DNA of 64,000 nucleotides, taken from Ligula intestinalis. Its lineage: Eukaryota > Platyhelminthes > Cestoda > Diphyllobothriidea > Diphyllobothriidae. The stretch spans positions 24,732,541-24,796,540 of the forward strand of contig JAYGXS010000009.1 in assembly GCA_036362985.1 (NCBI GenBank). Reading direction: 5' to 3'. The position numbers and the translations under genes were made by a program. Below, piece by piece: positions 22,412 to 32,639 of this stretch (the stretch's first letter is position 1; every line of letters starts with the position of its first letter). The notes beneath the pieces were generated by a model. It was not told where the DNA came from, searched no databases, and saw nothing but the letters and a program-made list of their open reading frames with translations.

Positions 22412-22464
22412 ATCGTCAGGTTAGGGAAGGGGGAGAGGGAGGGGGAGGAAAAGGGTTAGGGTAA
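22412..22464 (+). other. Purine/G-rich tract with G-quadruplex potential
   Basis: The plus strand has many runs of three to five G (GGGAAGGGGGAGAGGGAGGGGG) and two GGTTAGGG words. On the PLE-A sense strand this is a C-rich tract in the 3' UTR, just after the coding frame and before the hammerhead. Confidence 0.55.
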
Positions 22465-22491
22465 TTAAGCAGCTGCGTTTTCCCTCGTCTC

Positions 22492-25063
22492 CTAAACGCG
22501 GGCGCCTGCGCGGGTAGGACGCTGGTTGCCATGCCCAGATGAGACAGGGGGGATGTTCTCGCGGTCCGCGGATTGAGTTCTGTATGTCAGCCGCGCAGCT
22601 TGCGTTTGACTATTCTCCGTAGCTTCGTCTTCTTTGGCTTCAGTAGGTGTTGGATTTCCGCGTGCAGTCGGCCAAGGGAGGCCGATGGCATGAACCAGTG
22701 CCTTTTGACAGCATAGAATGGGTTTTGCAAGCCGGATTGCCACTGCTTCTGCTGTGGCTAACGCTCTTTTGTGCAGGCCTTTGGAGTAGTGCGTTGGCGT
22801 GCGGTATATGACCCGAAAGGCCTTACTTGCGTCCACTTGGTGGTTTGTATTAATTAGGTGGGTGAGGATTGAGCTTGAGGTCGGTCTATTCTCCCCTCTG
22901 CTGAGCCAAGCTGGTATGTGCTCGCGCATTCTCTTCTCCAGACGTCGCGTTGTTCGGCCAATATAGCCTGCTCCACAGGAACAGGTGAACGAATAGATGC
23001 ACATAGATGTGGCCTGAAACGGTAGTCTGTCCTTACCTCCCATTCGTAGAAGGAGAGAGTTAGTGAAGAGAACCCGCAAGTTTGCAGCCGGGAAGGCATT
23101 CATAACCGCTGTCCTCAGGCGCCTTCTTACTAGTTCACTCGTTGCGTCTCCAATAAACGGCAGTCTTATAAACAGATCTTTCTTTTCCGCCGTTGCAATT
23201 GCGACCTTTGGGGCACGTTTCTTGATGTTCTGAAGGATGAACCGTTCCGGATAACCGTTTTCTTAGAGTGTGTGCTTTAGTTGCTGCAATTCTACTTCCA
23301 CTATTTCAGGAGAGCAGATACGGCGTATTCTGGCTGCCATTCCCTGGACTAAGTTCCGTTTGACGTTAAGGGGGACGAAACTGTGAAAATTAACGTATTG
23401 CCCAGTCCAGGTTTTCTTTCTAAATAGTCGGCGTTGTATCGAGCCATCTTCTTGTCTGTGTAATAGGACGTCTAGGAAAGCGAGTTCCTTGTTCGCCTCT
23501 GTTTCCACTGTAAATGTGAGTGCTGTGTGGGCGCTATTAAATTTTCGGACTAAACCATCGATATCAGCGGTCTCCTTTGTCAGGCAAAAGATGTCGTCCA
23601 AATATCGACCATAGAACTTAAGGTCATTGATAGTGTCTTTGAGCTTCGTTTCCTCGATCTTGCCCATGAAGACGTTTGCCAGGAATGGTCCATATGGTGA
23701 GCCCATGGCCACTCCGTCAATCTGCCTGTATAGCTGGCCATTACAGATAAACTGTACATTTTGTGTACAGCATGTCAGTAGATCGTTCAGCCTCTCCACT
23801 GTCATCCCTATATGGTATTGTGTTTCCCGTATGAAGTCGTATAGATATTCTATGGTTTCCACTACCGGGACGTTGGTGAACAGTGAGGATACATCTAATG
23901 ACAGCATCATCGTTTCGCCAATATTAGTCTCCCTGACAGCTTCCACGAATTCAAACGTGTCTTTCAGGCTTCTTGGGTACAAGCGGCTCTGAAGTGGTTT
24001 TAACTTTTCGGCAAGCCATTTTGCCACGGCGTGGTACGGTGAGTTTCTCATGTCCAAGATCGGACGGAGTGGCACACCTTGTTTATGGATTTTCGGGAGG
24101 CCATACATTCTTGGTATTGTAGTACCAACCGGCCTTAGTTCCTCCAGCTCCTTGTCTGATAAATGTCCTTCTTTGTGCAGCTCTTTTAGTAACTTTGCCA
24201 GTTGGTCTTCAACAGCTTCAGTCCTGTCCTTGTCTTTATCGGATTGTGAAAATTTTGTGCGATTTGATAATATTTCTTCAAGTTTTGTCACATAATCTGT
24301 CTTGTCCATCAACACAATTCCCGAACCCTTGTCCGGTCTTGTAATTAATATGTTTTCATTTCGGCGCAGCTCCTTCAGACTATCTAGATGAGCCTTGGTC
24401 AGGGGGCCTATGGATTTTGGAGGCTTTCTTAAGTATTGATCTCAGCAATTGACAAGAGTCGATTTCAGGTAATCAACTTCCCTGGCCTCTGAGGGTTTTA
24501 GGTCCGAGGTCTGACTGAAGAGACTCTCAAATTGTATTTCCAGGTCTAGCTGTTTTTGCTTCCGTTGTGGCACGCAAAACTTAGGACCAAGAGATAATAC
24601 TTCTAGGAGCGTCTTGTTAAGATGTAGTGACGAAAGGTTATGCACATATTGCTCTGGATTGTTCGGAAGCACCGTCTGTGCTTTCACTGGTTGGAGACTT
24701 CATAGGAGCTTGGTCCACTTGACCTCGGTTCGCCTATTTCTGATTGTCTGTACGTAGTTCTCGAAGGCTTGTCTCTCAGAATTTTCAAGATGGTCGAGGA
24801 CGGCAGTCTTCTGGCACAGGTTCCGCTGGAGCTCCTGAATTCCGTCTCGAACTGTATCTAGATGACTTTCCGCATATCTTCGTAGCGTAGCTGAGGTAGG
24901 ATTGATATGGTTTCTGCGCAGGTTTCTCCAGTTTTGTTTCGGGTAATCCCCGCGATCCATGCATCCTGATATGAATTTAGAACTAACATTTGCCTCCGCA
25001 AGTCGGGTGTCAAACTTCAGGAAGTTATTGAGTTCCCTTAACACCCAGGGATCTTTGGTCCGA
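22492..25063 (-). pseudogene. PLE-A polyprotein: reverse transcriptase and GIY-YIG endonuclease
   Basis: One frame of about 857 codons without frameshifts, interrupted only by TGA (24702-24700), TGA (24444-24442) and TAA (23265-23263). The N-terminal region ends in HNLSSLHLNKTLLEVLSLG, then LITRPDKGSGIVLMDKTDY, PRMYGLPKIHK, motif A SLDVSSLFTNVP, motif B GVAMGSPYGPFLANVFM, catalytic YLDD (23604-23593), LAFLDVLLHR, and after the last stop LPFIGD..SELVRRRL and the GIY-YIG core YSFTCSCGAGYIGRT...KRMREH. Length agrees with Penelope proteins. Each stop can be explained by one substitution, so the copy is recently dead. Its regulation presumably comes from the terminal repeat. Confidence 0.9.
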
Positions 25064-25117
25064 CTTAGTTCAGCGAAAATTCCTATTTCTACGATTGAAA
25101 AGTCGTGTTGGCAAACG
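25064..25117 (-). repeat. PLE-A 5' pseudo-LTR, truncated
   Basis: Minus strand CGTTTGCCAACACGAC...CTGAACTAAG, repeated at 22279-22332. The 5' copy starts five bases before the hammerhead cleavage site predicted in the 3' copy and lacks the rest of the ribozyme, as expected if the transcript start was set near self-cleavage. Confidence 0.8.
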
Positions 25118-25127
25118 ATTTATCATT
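25118..25127 (+). repeat. Target-site duplication, right copy (PLE-A)
   Basis: Identical to 22269-22278. To its right PLE-B continues with CTGTCTTACGGTC, which on the minus strand encodes LTVRQ just before NDK. Confidence 0.88.
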
Positions 25128-25300
25128 CTGTCTTACGGTCAACTTGCGTTCATATATTCATGAACTGAGCATGCGTTCAGTTTGCCCTGTGTAGTTACAA
25201 AGACAGCTTAGGCATGGAATGCGACACACTTCCCCAGTTCGTTCATTGAGATTTAGCCAGTCTTATCAGAGTTCGAAAGCCGGACAATCCTTCTCTCTTG
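25128..25300 (-). pseudogene. PLE-B endonuclease, N-terminal half
   Basis: The minus strand encodes NERTGEVCRIPC, LSCLCNYTGQTERMLS and, after a one-base shift, YERKLTVRQ: the first half of a PLE GIY-YIG domain (CRIPC...NYTGQT equals GIY...YIG). It is continuous in register with 22268-22100 once PLE-A and one target duplication are removed. The reverse-transcriptase part is not recognisable upstream. Confidence 0.78.
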
Positions 25301-25599
25301 TCAATGAAAATACCTGGAACACGAACGTTTTTATCTATTCCTGAATGTAGACCAGTCAAGCGTGATATCGAATACTGCTGCACAATGACAATCGAGTAAG
25401 GTGCATATGCTAGAAGGGGCTGCTGAATGAGGGATTCGTTCAAGGAGAACGGCCATTATAAACGACATCGGTGGATTCGTAGTTGGACCACTACCAGAAG
25501 TGAAGTTTCATTTCTGTATGAAAACATAACGAGGTTGAGTAAAAAAACCACAACTTTGACTAGTCTGCCTATTTTCTGCATCAAGTCGTGAAGTAGAAG
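25301..25599. other. Unassigned sequence beside PLE-B
   Basis: It may hold badly diverged upstream PLE-B sequence. No block is secure. Confidence 0.25.
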
Positions 25600-26480
25600 T
25601 ACCCTCACAAAAAACATGATATTGGATATTTAGCTGAAAAACTTTTGCGTCGATTAAATTTTTCCAAAGAAATCTCATAGGGAAATTGGGGACTTTTGAC
25701 AATCTCTTGAACTTAACTGAAGAAAAACGAAAGCATTTGACTGGAGATGAAATTACAAACCTTTCTCTTGATAGCGGATTATTTTTCGCTTCAAAAGATT
25801 TATTCCAAAATCCACTAAAAACTAGGCCACTTATATGACCATTTTTTGAAAAACTTATTATTCTTCTGTCTGTCCCGTTTCTAAATAACGCTTGAGCGGA
25901 ACCTATTATTAAAACAAACCATACTTCTGCATGAGGCTTTCCTAATAAGGCCTTCTTAATAAGGCCTTAAATGGGCTGTTTCTGCAATAACATGTTAAAC
26001 TTTGTTTACGCGCACGACCAGCTGTGTGGTAAAACATTTTCTCCCAAGATCATTTTTGTTACTGCATTTTTTGCAGAAAAACTTCACAGAATAGCTTAAT
26101 ATAATTTTATAAACTTATATAGCTGCTTGTTTTTGAAAATATACGCGATTCCTTAAACTTAACTTAAGTTCTATTTGAGCAACTTTGCACAAAATTTTGC
26201 AGTACTGAGAGGAATTATATTCCACCTTTTTTACTATTTATGGAATTCTTTCACAGCACAATGTATATAAAAAGGAATTTTTGTCCTGTCTTTCCTTATA
26301 GCATACGGAATGCCTTTTATATAAACATACTCATGATTTAGCAAAATGAGAGCATATTTCCCCCAATAACTTTGAATAAGAGGGCAGTTTTCCAAACCAA
26401 AGCCCTTCTTATTTTAACCGCACTCAGTTGCTCAAAGTAACCTATCCAGATATACACTTAACCACCGAGTTGAATTTTGT
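25600..26480 (+). repeat. R1 dispersed repeat, copy c (partial)
   Basis: Matches the 3' two thirds of copy e. Shared features are TTTTCCAA..AAT, GACTTTTGACAAT, GGAATTCTT.CA.AGCACAATG, ACATACTC.TGATTTAGC, CCAAA.C..A.GCC.TTCTTATT and CCACTCAGTTG. The stretch from about 25660 is open in the same frame as the conserved R1 frame (IKFFQRN...FDN, EEKR..LT). The 5' part is missing. Confidence 0.65.
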
Positions 26481-28989
26481 CCTGAAATTTGTTTGCAGGA
26501 TTCGCAGAACTGAACATGCCTTAGGTGCCAACTCAAAGATCGTCATGCGTATGATCCATTTCCGTTCACGAGAACCGCAGCTGGGATCTGGAGATGCTCC
26601 CAAATTGGCTACTTTACGTGAGATAAATTCATGTTTCAGCAAGATGGAGCTTCACAAGACGCAAAACGCATTGTGTGATCATATGTAAAGGCGCGATTGC
26701 CAACAAATTGATTGTATATGTTATTGATGAAGAAAATGTGCTAGTCGCATGGCTCCCATACCTACCAAATGTTTCCTTTGGTTAAGGTTATTTGAAAGAC
26801 TGAGCTATGTCCCCTCAGCGTCTTCATGTTTAGAATGACTCAAGAAGAAAGGCACTCAGGCTCTCCACAAGATATGCTGCAGCGAGTGCAGTGGGAACTC
26901 GATTGCCAACTTTATTTATTCCACGGCACAGGCTGCTCACACGTCGACCATCCGTAATAAGTTCGGAGCATTTTAAAATTCTCAGCCCACATGAGGTTTT
27001 TGGTAAAGATTCCTTATAAAAATACCACACTTACAAAACTGAAACGAATTTTGTGTAATACAGGGCCAGTAGCGATGGAGGGTACATGGCTGGGGCATAG
27101 CAGGGGGAAGAAAAATAAAAGAAACTAAATAAGCAGCCAATAAGATTGATAAAATTAAAACGGAAGTAGACTTAACTAAAAACTAAGCTTAAGAAAAACA
27201 GAACTTAAATAACTAAATTAAATGTCAACTAAACTGAACTAAGTAAACTAAAACTAGGCGAAACTGGAAAACTAAATCTATTCAATTGAACTTAACCAAA
27301 GAATAAACAACAACGAAATGATTAGTTAGTTATGTGTAAAAATACGGTGTTTTTCTTAAGAAATTCTTACCAGAATTTCTTCAAAATGTGAAGAACGGAA
27401 ATCACCATGATCGAGACTGAAGCTATTGAGTATCATTCATCCTCATGAGATATCAACTTGCATACGGACATCTCAAATGATATTGCATATTGAGTGGCAC
27501 GCTGTAGCTAGGCGTAATGCGCCTCACAGAAGTTAAATATCATGTTTGTTTATGACGAAGGTCGTTAAACCTAGCAGTACCTTCAATATTGCAAGTCTTA
27601 AAGTTCTCCAATTATGGCGTGTAGCTAAGCAGCAGTGTGCGTTTGCTATGTTGGTACAACTGTGGCGGATATTATATCGGAAATCAGCCACAATTCGCGA
27701 TCTGATTTAAACTGTCTTTTCAAAACTGAATTTTCATACGCATGTTTGTGGACTGTGAAAACTATCAAAGTTTAACCAAAGTTACATATTTAGCGGGCAC
27801 ATTAATCTTAAAACTGAACTGTCAATGCAGAAAACTCTCAATATTAGAACATGGACTTATTCTTGACTGGCAGATCACAGCCAATACCTACAAACTTACG
27901 GATGCTGAGAGCGGCAGAGTCAAAAACTCCCTCAAAGAGTATGCCTACAAAAGGCTTGTCGTATAAATAACATGAACGGATTACACTGAAGAAAATTACC
28001 ATCTATGATACGTGAAGATGAAACAGCAATGTTTTGCTCATGGGCTGTCCTAAAGCAGTCATATCTTACCCCAAAGTGGTACACCAACCGCAACCTCGCT
28101 AGCTAGAAGTCAAACTTTCTTGCCCACTGAGATATGAGGGTGTTAAATTGCCGGTTATGAGTGGGAATATTAACGGTAGAATCCTACTCTAGTTCCCAAA
28201 TCCGTAGGCGAGTCGCACCGTTTTGTAATGCAGGGTGTAATAACGAGTATACAGTCTGCGAAATATAAAGGAAAGGGAATATGAATACGAAATAAGGTTT
28301 CTAAATGTAGAAAAAACAGGAATAATTACTAATAACTAATCAATAATAACGAATCTAATGATTGTCAACAAAAGCGCGCCATAATTATAATCCACATCGC
28401 TGCAAATGTTGGGAAAGAAACAAATTAAAAAAGTAATTGCTTGAACCTAAAACCGAGCAACAAGAAAGTTTTAGGAATAGATAGTCAAACTGAATTAGCC
28501 AAACATAATATAAAACCAAAATAAAAATAGAAAGCCTAAAATGAAGGAAAACTAAACGGAAAACTGAAATTTAATGTAAGTGAATTGAATAAACTAAGAA
28601 AAATGTTTTACGCATGTAAAGTAAAGGTGTGCACGGCGCTTTGCGCCGCATACCATACTACCGTAACTCAACAAAGGTAATTTGATAAGTTGAGTTAGAC
28701 GACCTCCTAATCAGAAATGTTAAGAAACCCAATAAACTCGGAAGTATTAGTAAGTAAACTATATCCAAACTATCCACACCCCTAAAAAACTACAAGAAAG
28801 CAAGAAATGGAAGTTAATTATCTGTGTATGTCTATTGCGTGCTGCATTTTTGCGGATACATTAGATTATGATAGCAATTTCAGGGAGGACTGAGTAGAAT
28901 CCCACCATATTGACATTAGTGAATTGGCCATCATCAATCGCCTATCAGTTGAAGTCGTTATGGTCTGCCTTAAGCTTCACTCTGGAGTC
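26481..28989. other. Unassigned, with A-rich low-complexity blocks
   Basis: 27095-27330 and 28440-28610 are A-rich runs built from AACTAAA, TTAAATAAC and AAAACT-type words, probably derived from one degenerate simple repeat. A perfect 6-bp hairpin (CGGCGC/GCGCCG) occurs at about 28636-28650. No exon is recognised. Confidence 0.35.
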
Positions 28990-29165
28990 ACGATAGCGGT
29001 CACGCTAGCGGCTACTAATGTAGACAGAAGGATATTACCGATGAAGACAAGGGACACGGGAATGACCATTTCTGGTTTATTGGCCGTTGCCAATCAGCTA
29101 TACCAAACCCAAAATGGTACTCCTCCAAAGATTATATTATTACAGTTACTTTTGATGGAGTTAGA
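28990..29165 (-). repeat. R3 SINE tail and second tRNA-like module, degenerate
   Basis: On the minus strand GGAGTACCATTTTGGGTTTGG followed by TATAGCTGATTGG and CAGAAATGGTCATTCCCG corresponds to GGGGCACCACTTGGGTTCGG, TATGACTGACCAG and AGAAATGG of the R3 copy at 55980-56110. The tRNA-like part is poorly kept. Confidence 0.5.
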
Positions 29166-30181
29166 ATAACTCGAGAAGGTTATAGCCCCCATGATTACGG
29201 GAATGCTTCATACTTCTCAAATCAGATGTCCTCCAGGTAGAAACACAGCCCTTCCCTTAGAAGGTTCTCAGATGTTGATACTCATTTGAAAACTTTTAGA
29301 TGTTTTTAACATAAATTGGTCGTATTAAAATTTATGGCTGCATGGTTGCTGTAGGAGAGCATTCCTTAACTTTGGACACTGTTTATACTCAAAGACCATG
29401 TTTGGTTCTTGAATTATGATTCTTAATTAATTTGTACAATTGTGAATTATGTACGCGTACGTGAAACTAACTGGAAAGATTTCGCATCAAAGTGGAAAAG
29501 TGGACGTGAAAGTTTTGTCTTGGGGTTAGAGCAAGACAGCAAAACCTCCAACCTTAAAATCCACTTACCTTCATCCTAAATCTTCCTGTTCACCGGGCCA
29601 AAATTATTCACCAGTGATTTGACCTTCCTCCGAATGAAAACACGAATAAACATTCAAGAACCTATTCCAAAAGTGAAAGATCAATGACCAACCAAATGTT
29701 TAAAAGATCATCAGCTTTCTTGCGTAAAGATAAGCCGTAAAGGCCATCAATTTCAATAATGGGCATTAAAATGTCTAAAACAGTATTGCAAAGTACAGGA
29801 TATAGAATTTTTGCTTACCTAATTTTAAAACACATTTTTGCGGGAACCGTTAAGAAAGCGTGAAAATAAGTTGTATGAGGCAAGAAGCATCAACGGATTC
29901 GCAAAGAGCATTATAAAATAAACGTAAAGCTTTTGTCGATATTTTCAAACTGGTCTTCCATAATTCACAAAAAGTGAGTCTATGCTTGCATGTATACTTA
30001 GAAAGCACCACGATTAGAACGCTTGTTTTTTTACTGGAATACGATATGCAAAATTTTAACTGCAAATTTGAACAAAGAAAATAAGTTAAGTTTCCACTGC
30101 TGCCATTAAAAAGCAGCACAAGAACCCACATCAATTGCATGGGGGTGCTTTTTTGTCAAAAAAAGTTTGAAGCATGTTTCA
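29166..30181. other. Unassigned AT-rich DNA upstream of exon 1
   Basis: No exon, repeat family or RNA gene is recognised. It could hold distal regulatory sequence of the gene that starts at about 30290. Confidence 0.25.
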
Positions 30182-30182
30182 A

Positions 30183-30287
30183 ATTGGTTAGCCTGCTCAT
30201 ACGCCCGCCACTCAACCAATCATTTATTTGGGTCATCTGATTGGTCCTCCAGGCACAATATATACTGAGCACGTTAAGCTCTCTCAG
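30183..30287 (+). promoter_or_regulatory. Candidate promoter or leader acceptor of the two-exon gene
   Basis: CCAAT-type boxes occur at 30183-30187 (ATTGG), 30216-30220 (CCAAT) and 30240-30244 (ATTGG), and TATATA at 30259-30264, which would place transcription start near 30288, six bases before the ATG at 30294. The same place reads CTCTCTCAG (ending 30287), a plausible 3' splice site, so an upstream exon or a spliced leader could be joined there instead. The two readings exclude each other in part. Confidence 0.4.
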
Positions 30288-30293
30288 GTAGAA

Positions 30294-30861
30294 ATGTCAC
30301 GACCGGCATCGGCCAGAGCCTCCAACGGTAGCATCATCATTAACAACGAGGAGAGGAGACGATCCGTCCTGCCTACTCAAAGTCAATTTAAATCCTGCGG
30401 ACTAAGCGATACACACGCTGACGATGAGGTGAATCTGCTGCCAGCAACTTTGCGCCGTGCCAGCCTCGCAGCCCATAACCTACGACGTATTTCCAGCGTT
30501 TTTAAAAAGGATGGTCCCAGGGAGTTCCTGCGAGCGGCTCTAGGCGATCCCAACCGCGAGTACTACAAAAAGCTGGCGGGTGAAAATGAGGAACTCAGCA
30601 CTGAGTGGAAGCGCCTCAAAGGTTACCTGAAAACCCTGGCTGATGAATATGCCAGCTGCAAGTCTGTGGATCCAGTCAGGCGATACAAGCTCCTGCGAGC
30701 CATGGTGAAACGCATTGTTCTCCACTTGCAGATCATCGATCCAGCTCCGGGAATTCAGGCCTCCTTGCCGGGCGGCGGAGATCAGTTGATTTGCGGATCC
30801 GTTCTGCGCAGTTCAGTCAGAATGCAGGAAATAAAACAGAAGCATGAAAAAATGTGCAATT
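30294..30861 (+). CDS. Exon 1 of unknown coiled-coil/helical-repeat protein
   Basis: It encodes residues 1-189 and the first base of codon 190. I chose ATG 30294 because an in-frame ATG at 30228 would lie upstream of the TATA and acceptor signals. Residues 1-75 are polar and basic, with three R-R-x-S type sites (S24, S57, S67/S68) and a basic amphipathic stretch at 53-72. Residues 97-144 form a predicted helical module (ENEEL...GYLKTLADEY...RRYKLLRAMVKRI) that recurs in exon 2. Residues 176-189 start a helix that continues across the junction. The exon ends at GTGAGT (30862-30867); without splicing the frame would stop two codons later. Codon use is balanced and GC is higher than the flanks, typical of a real exon. 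I do not recognise the family and propose no function. Confidence 0.82.
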
Positions 30862-30869
30862 GTGAGTGA

Positions 30870-32639
30870 AAATATTATCTTAAAGAAAGAACTTATTTGC
30901 AGTTTTGAGCAAAAACCTTGTCCACATAATGGAGTAAATAAGTCAATCTAAATGTTGCTGCATTGTTCGGAAAGAGAGAGATAAGTAACCTCTTTTTTGA
31001 AGATGAACAAATGGCTCTATTCACTGAGACCAAGCCATAATTTAATAAAATACTCAAAAATCTAGAGTTTTACATAAAATCTACATCTACCAGGGAAATT
31101 TCCTGCTAGGAATAAGAGTACAGGGTGCTGATACGCCGGTATACGGCAGGACATGTGTCAGAATCTAAGGTGCCTAGTATAAGAAGACTTTGCAGTCACT
31201 AATTCAGAGAGAATGCCATCGGCAAATTACTTGACCCTTTTACTGTGTCACCGTTTGATCATATCAACTAGAAAGTATAAGAGACACCTGCAACTGAAGA
31301 GAGAATTCGGGGGAATACGCTTTAAAATGAAGAAGTCTTTTTCAAGCACGGTTGGAAAAGTAACCACAGAGAAGTAGACAATGAGGTAGAGAATGCCTTG
31401 GTCTATAAATAACAATATGAGGGATTGAGTTGTCTAAGAGGATGGCAACTGACGGATAAAATATGAAAGTTTACAAACTTTAATATTAAAGGTTTTAATA
31501 TGAACAGTGACTGGAAGATAAGATGTCAAAAGAGCACCTACGTACCGAAAAGAGGGTACCTGATTGGGCAGGATGGGTGAGGATTCAGGACTGGGAGACA
31601 TTGCAATCGGAAAACGTACGGGGCTGACTTCTGCTCATTAAGTAGAAGGTCTGTTGCTAACGACCATGCGTAGGCATTGTTCAAGCCATCTTTCAGCAGC
31701 AGAAAATATTTTTGACGTTTAAGAAGGTAACCAACAACCATATCACCAGCATATTTTACATACAAACATTAATTTAGCGATAGTGCGAAGTCAGTGTTGA
31801 AGGAAAAGAGGCGAGGAAATAAGATAAAAATCTCAAAGAAGTCAGCAGAAGGAGGGATTATGAACCGTTTGGGCATTTTAGCTGAACAGTAACCTACACG
31901 AAAGTCGCCGAAAATCGAGAAAATGTTCAAAATAAGGCTCAAGGCGAGCCTCCAGAGAGGACGTCACATTTATCTTCATTCATCTCCAAGAGTGCTGCCC
32001 CTGACGAAGGTAGACGTCACCTGCCATTTTTGAAGAAGCCTTCTTAACTGACAGTAAATTCGGAAGCCCAAAATATATGCCTTCGTGGCTAGATACTGAT
32101 TATAATTGACCTTATTCTTACCAAATTCCCAAGCTACCAACGTAACCTTATTCAGTCATTCTTATTACTTGCGCAAACTCTATTTTATTTTCGGCATTGC
32201 AGTTTTATTTGCGAAGCTATTTAAAAGAAGAAGGCCTAAGAGCTACCAAGCTGACCTCAGAATGTTTGCTTTTATTACGAGTATCTTGTATGCTGTGAAA
32301 ATATGCTCGAGCAGCGCGTGACCACGTAGCAATTGCGTATCATATACTCTGGGGAATGAGAATAAACGTTACAACTGAAGCTTGCGTGACGAAAAGCGAT
32401 TCGAACGAGCGTGTTACTACGTACTGTTAAGATGGATGGCGCACGCAGAAACAGACCCTGGGGATTAAAGTCGCAGGATATATGTGCCCTAGTAATATGC
32501 AGAATGAGCAAAAAGGATAAAGTTCGAAAACTGGTATGTGCCAATAGCGAAGCGTTGAACCGGTCTTCATCGCAAACTACCTAAAAAACACTTGAGCGTA
32601 GGAAGGCTTTAAAAGCCGCTGGCATCTACGATGTTGGTG
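30870..32639. other. Unassigned intronic DNA
   Basis: No exon or repeat family is recognised. At about 31993-32015 CTGACGAAGGTAGACGTC recalls the first hammerhead box but lacks GAAA, so it is not called. Confidence 0.25.

Larger units (their letters stand above)
22279..25117 (-). mobile_element. PLE-A, near-complete Penelope-like retroelement
   Basis: The 2839-bp insertion is bounded by a 10-bp target-site duplication. On the minus strand the order is a truncated 5' pseudo-LTR (25117-25064, 54 bp), one long coding frame (25063-22492), a 3' UTR, and a longer 3' pseudo-LTR with hammerhead motif ending at 22279. The pseudo-LTR copies at 25064-25119 and 22279-22334 differ at 2 of 56 positions as aligned. 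It replicates by reverse transcription with a GIY-YIG nicking endonuclease, as known for Penelope elements. It interrupts PLE-B. Confidence 0.88.

Noticed and set aside
22441..22460. GGTTAGGG words suggesting an interstitial telomere
   Set aside because: Only isolated units within a purine-rich tract; no tandem TTAGGG array.
31990..32020. CTGACGAAGG...ACGTC as another hammerhead
   Set aside because: The GAAA box is missing.
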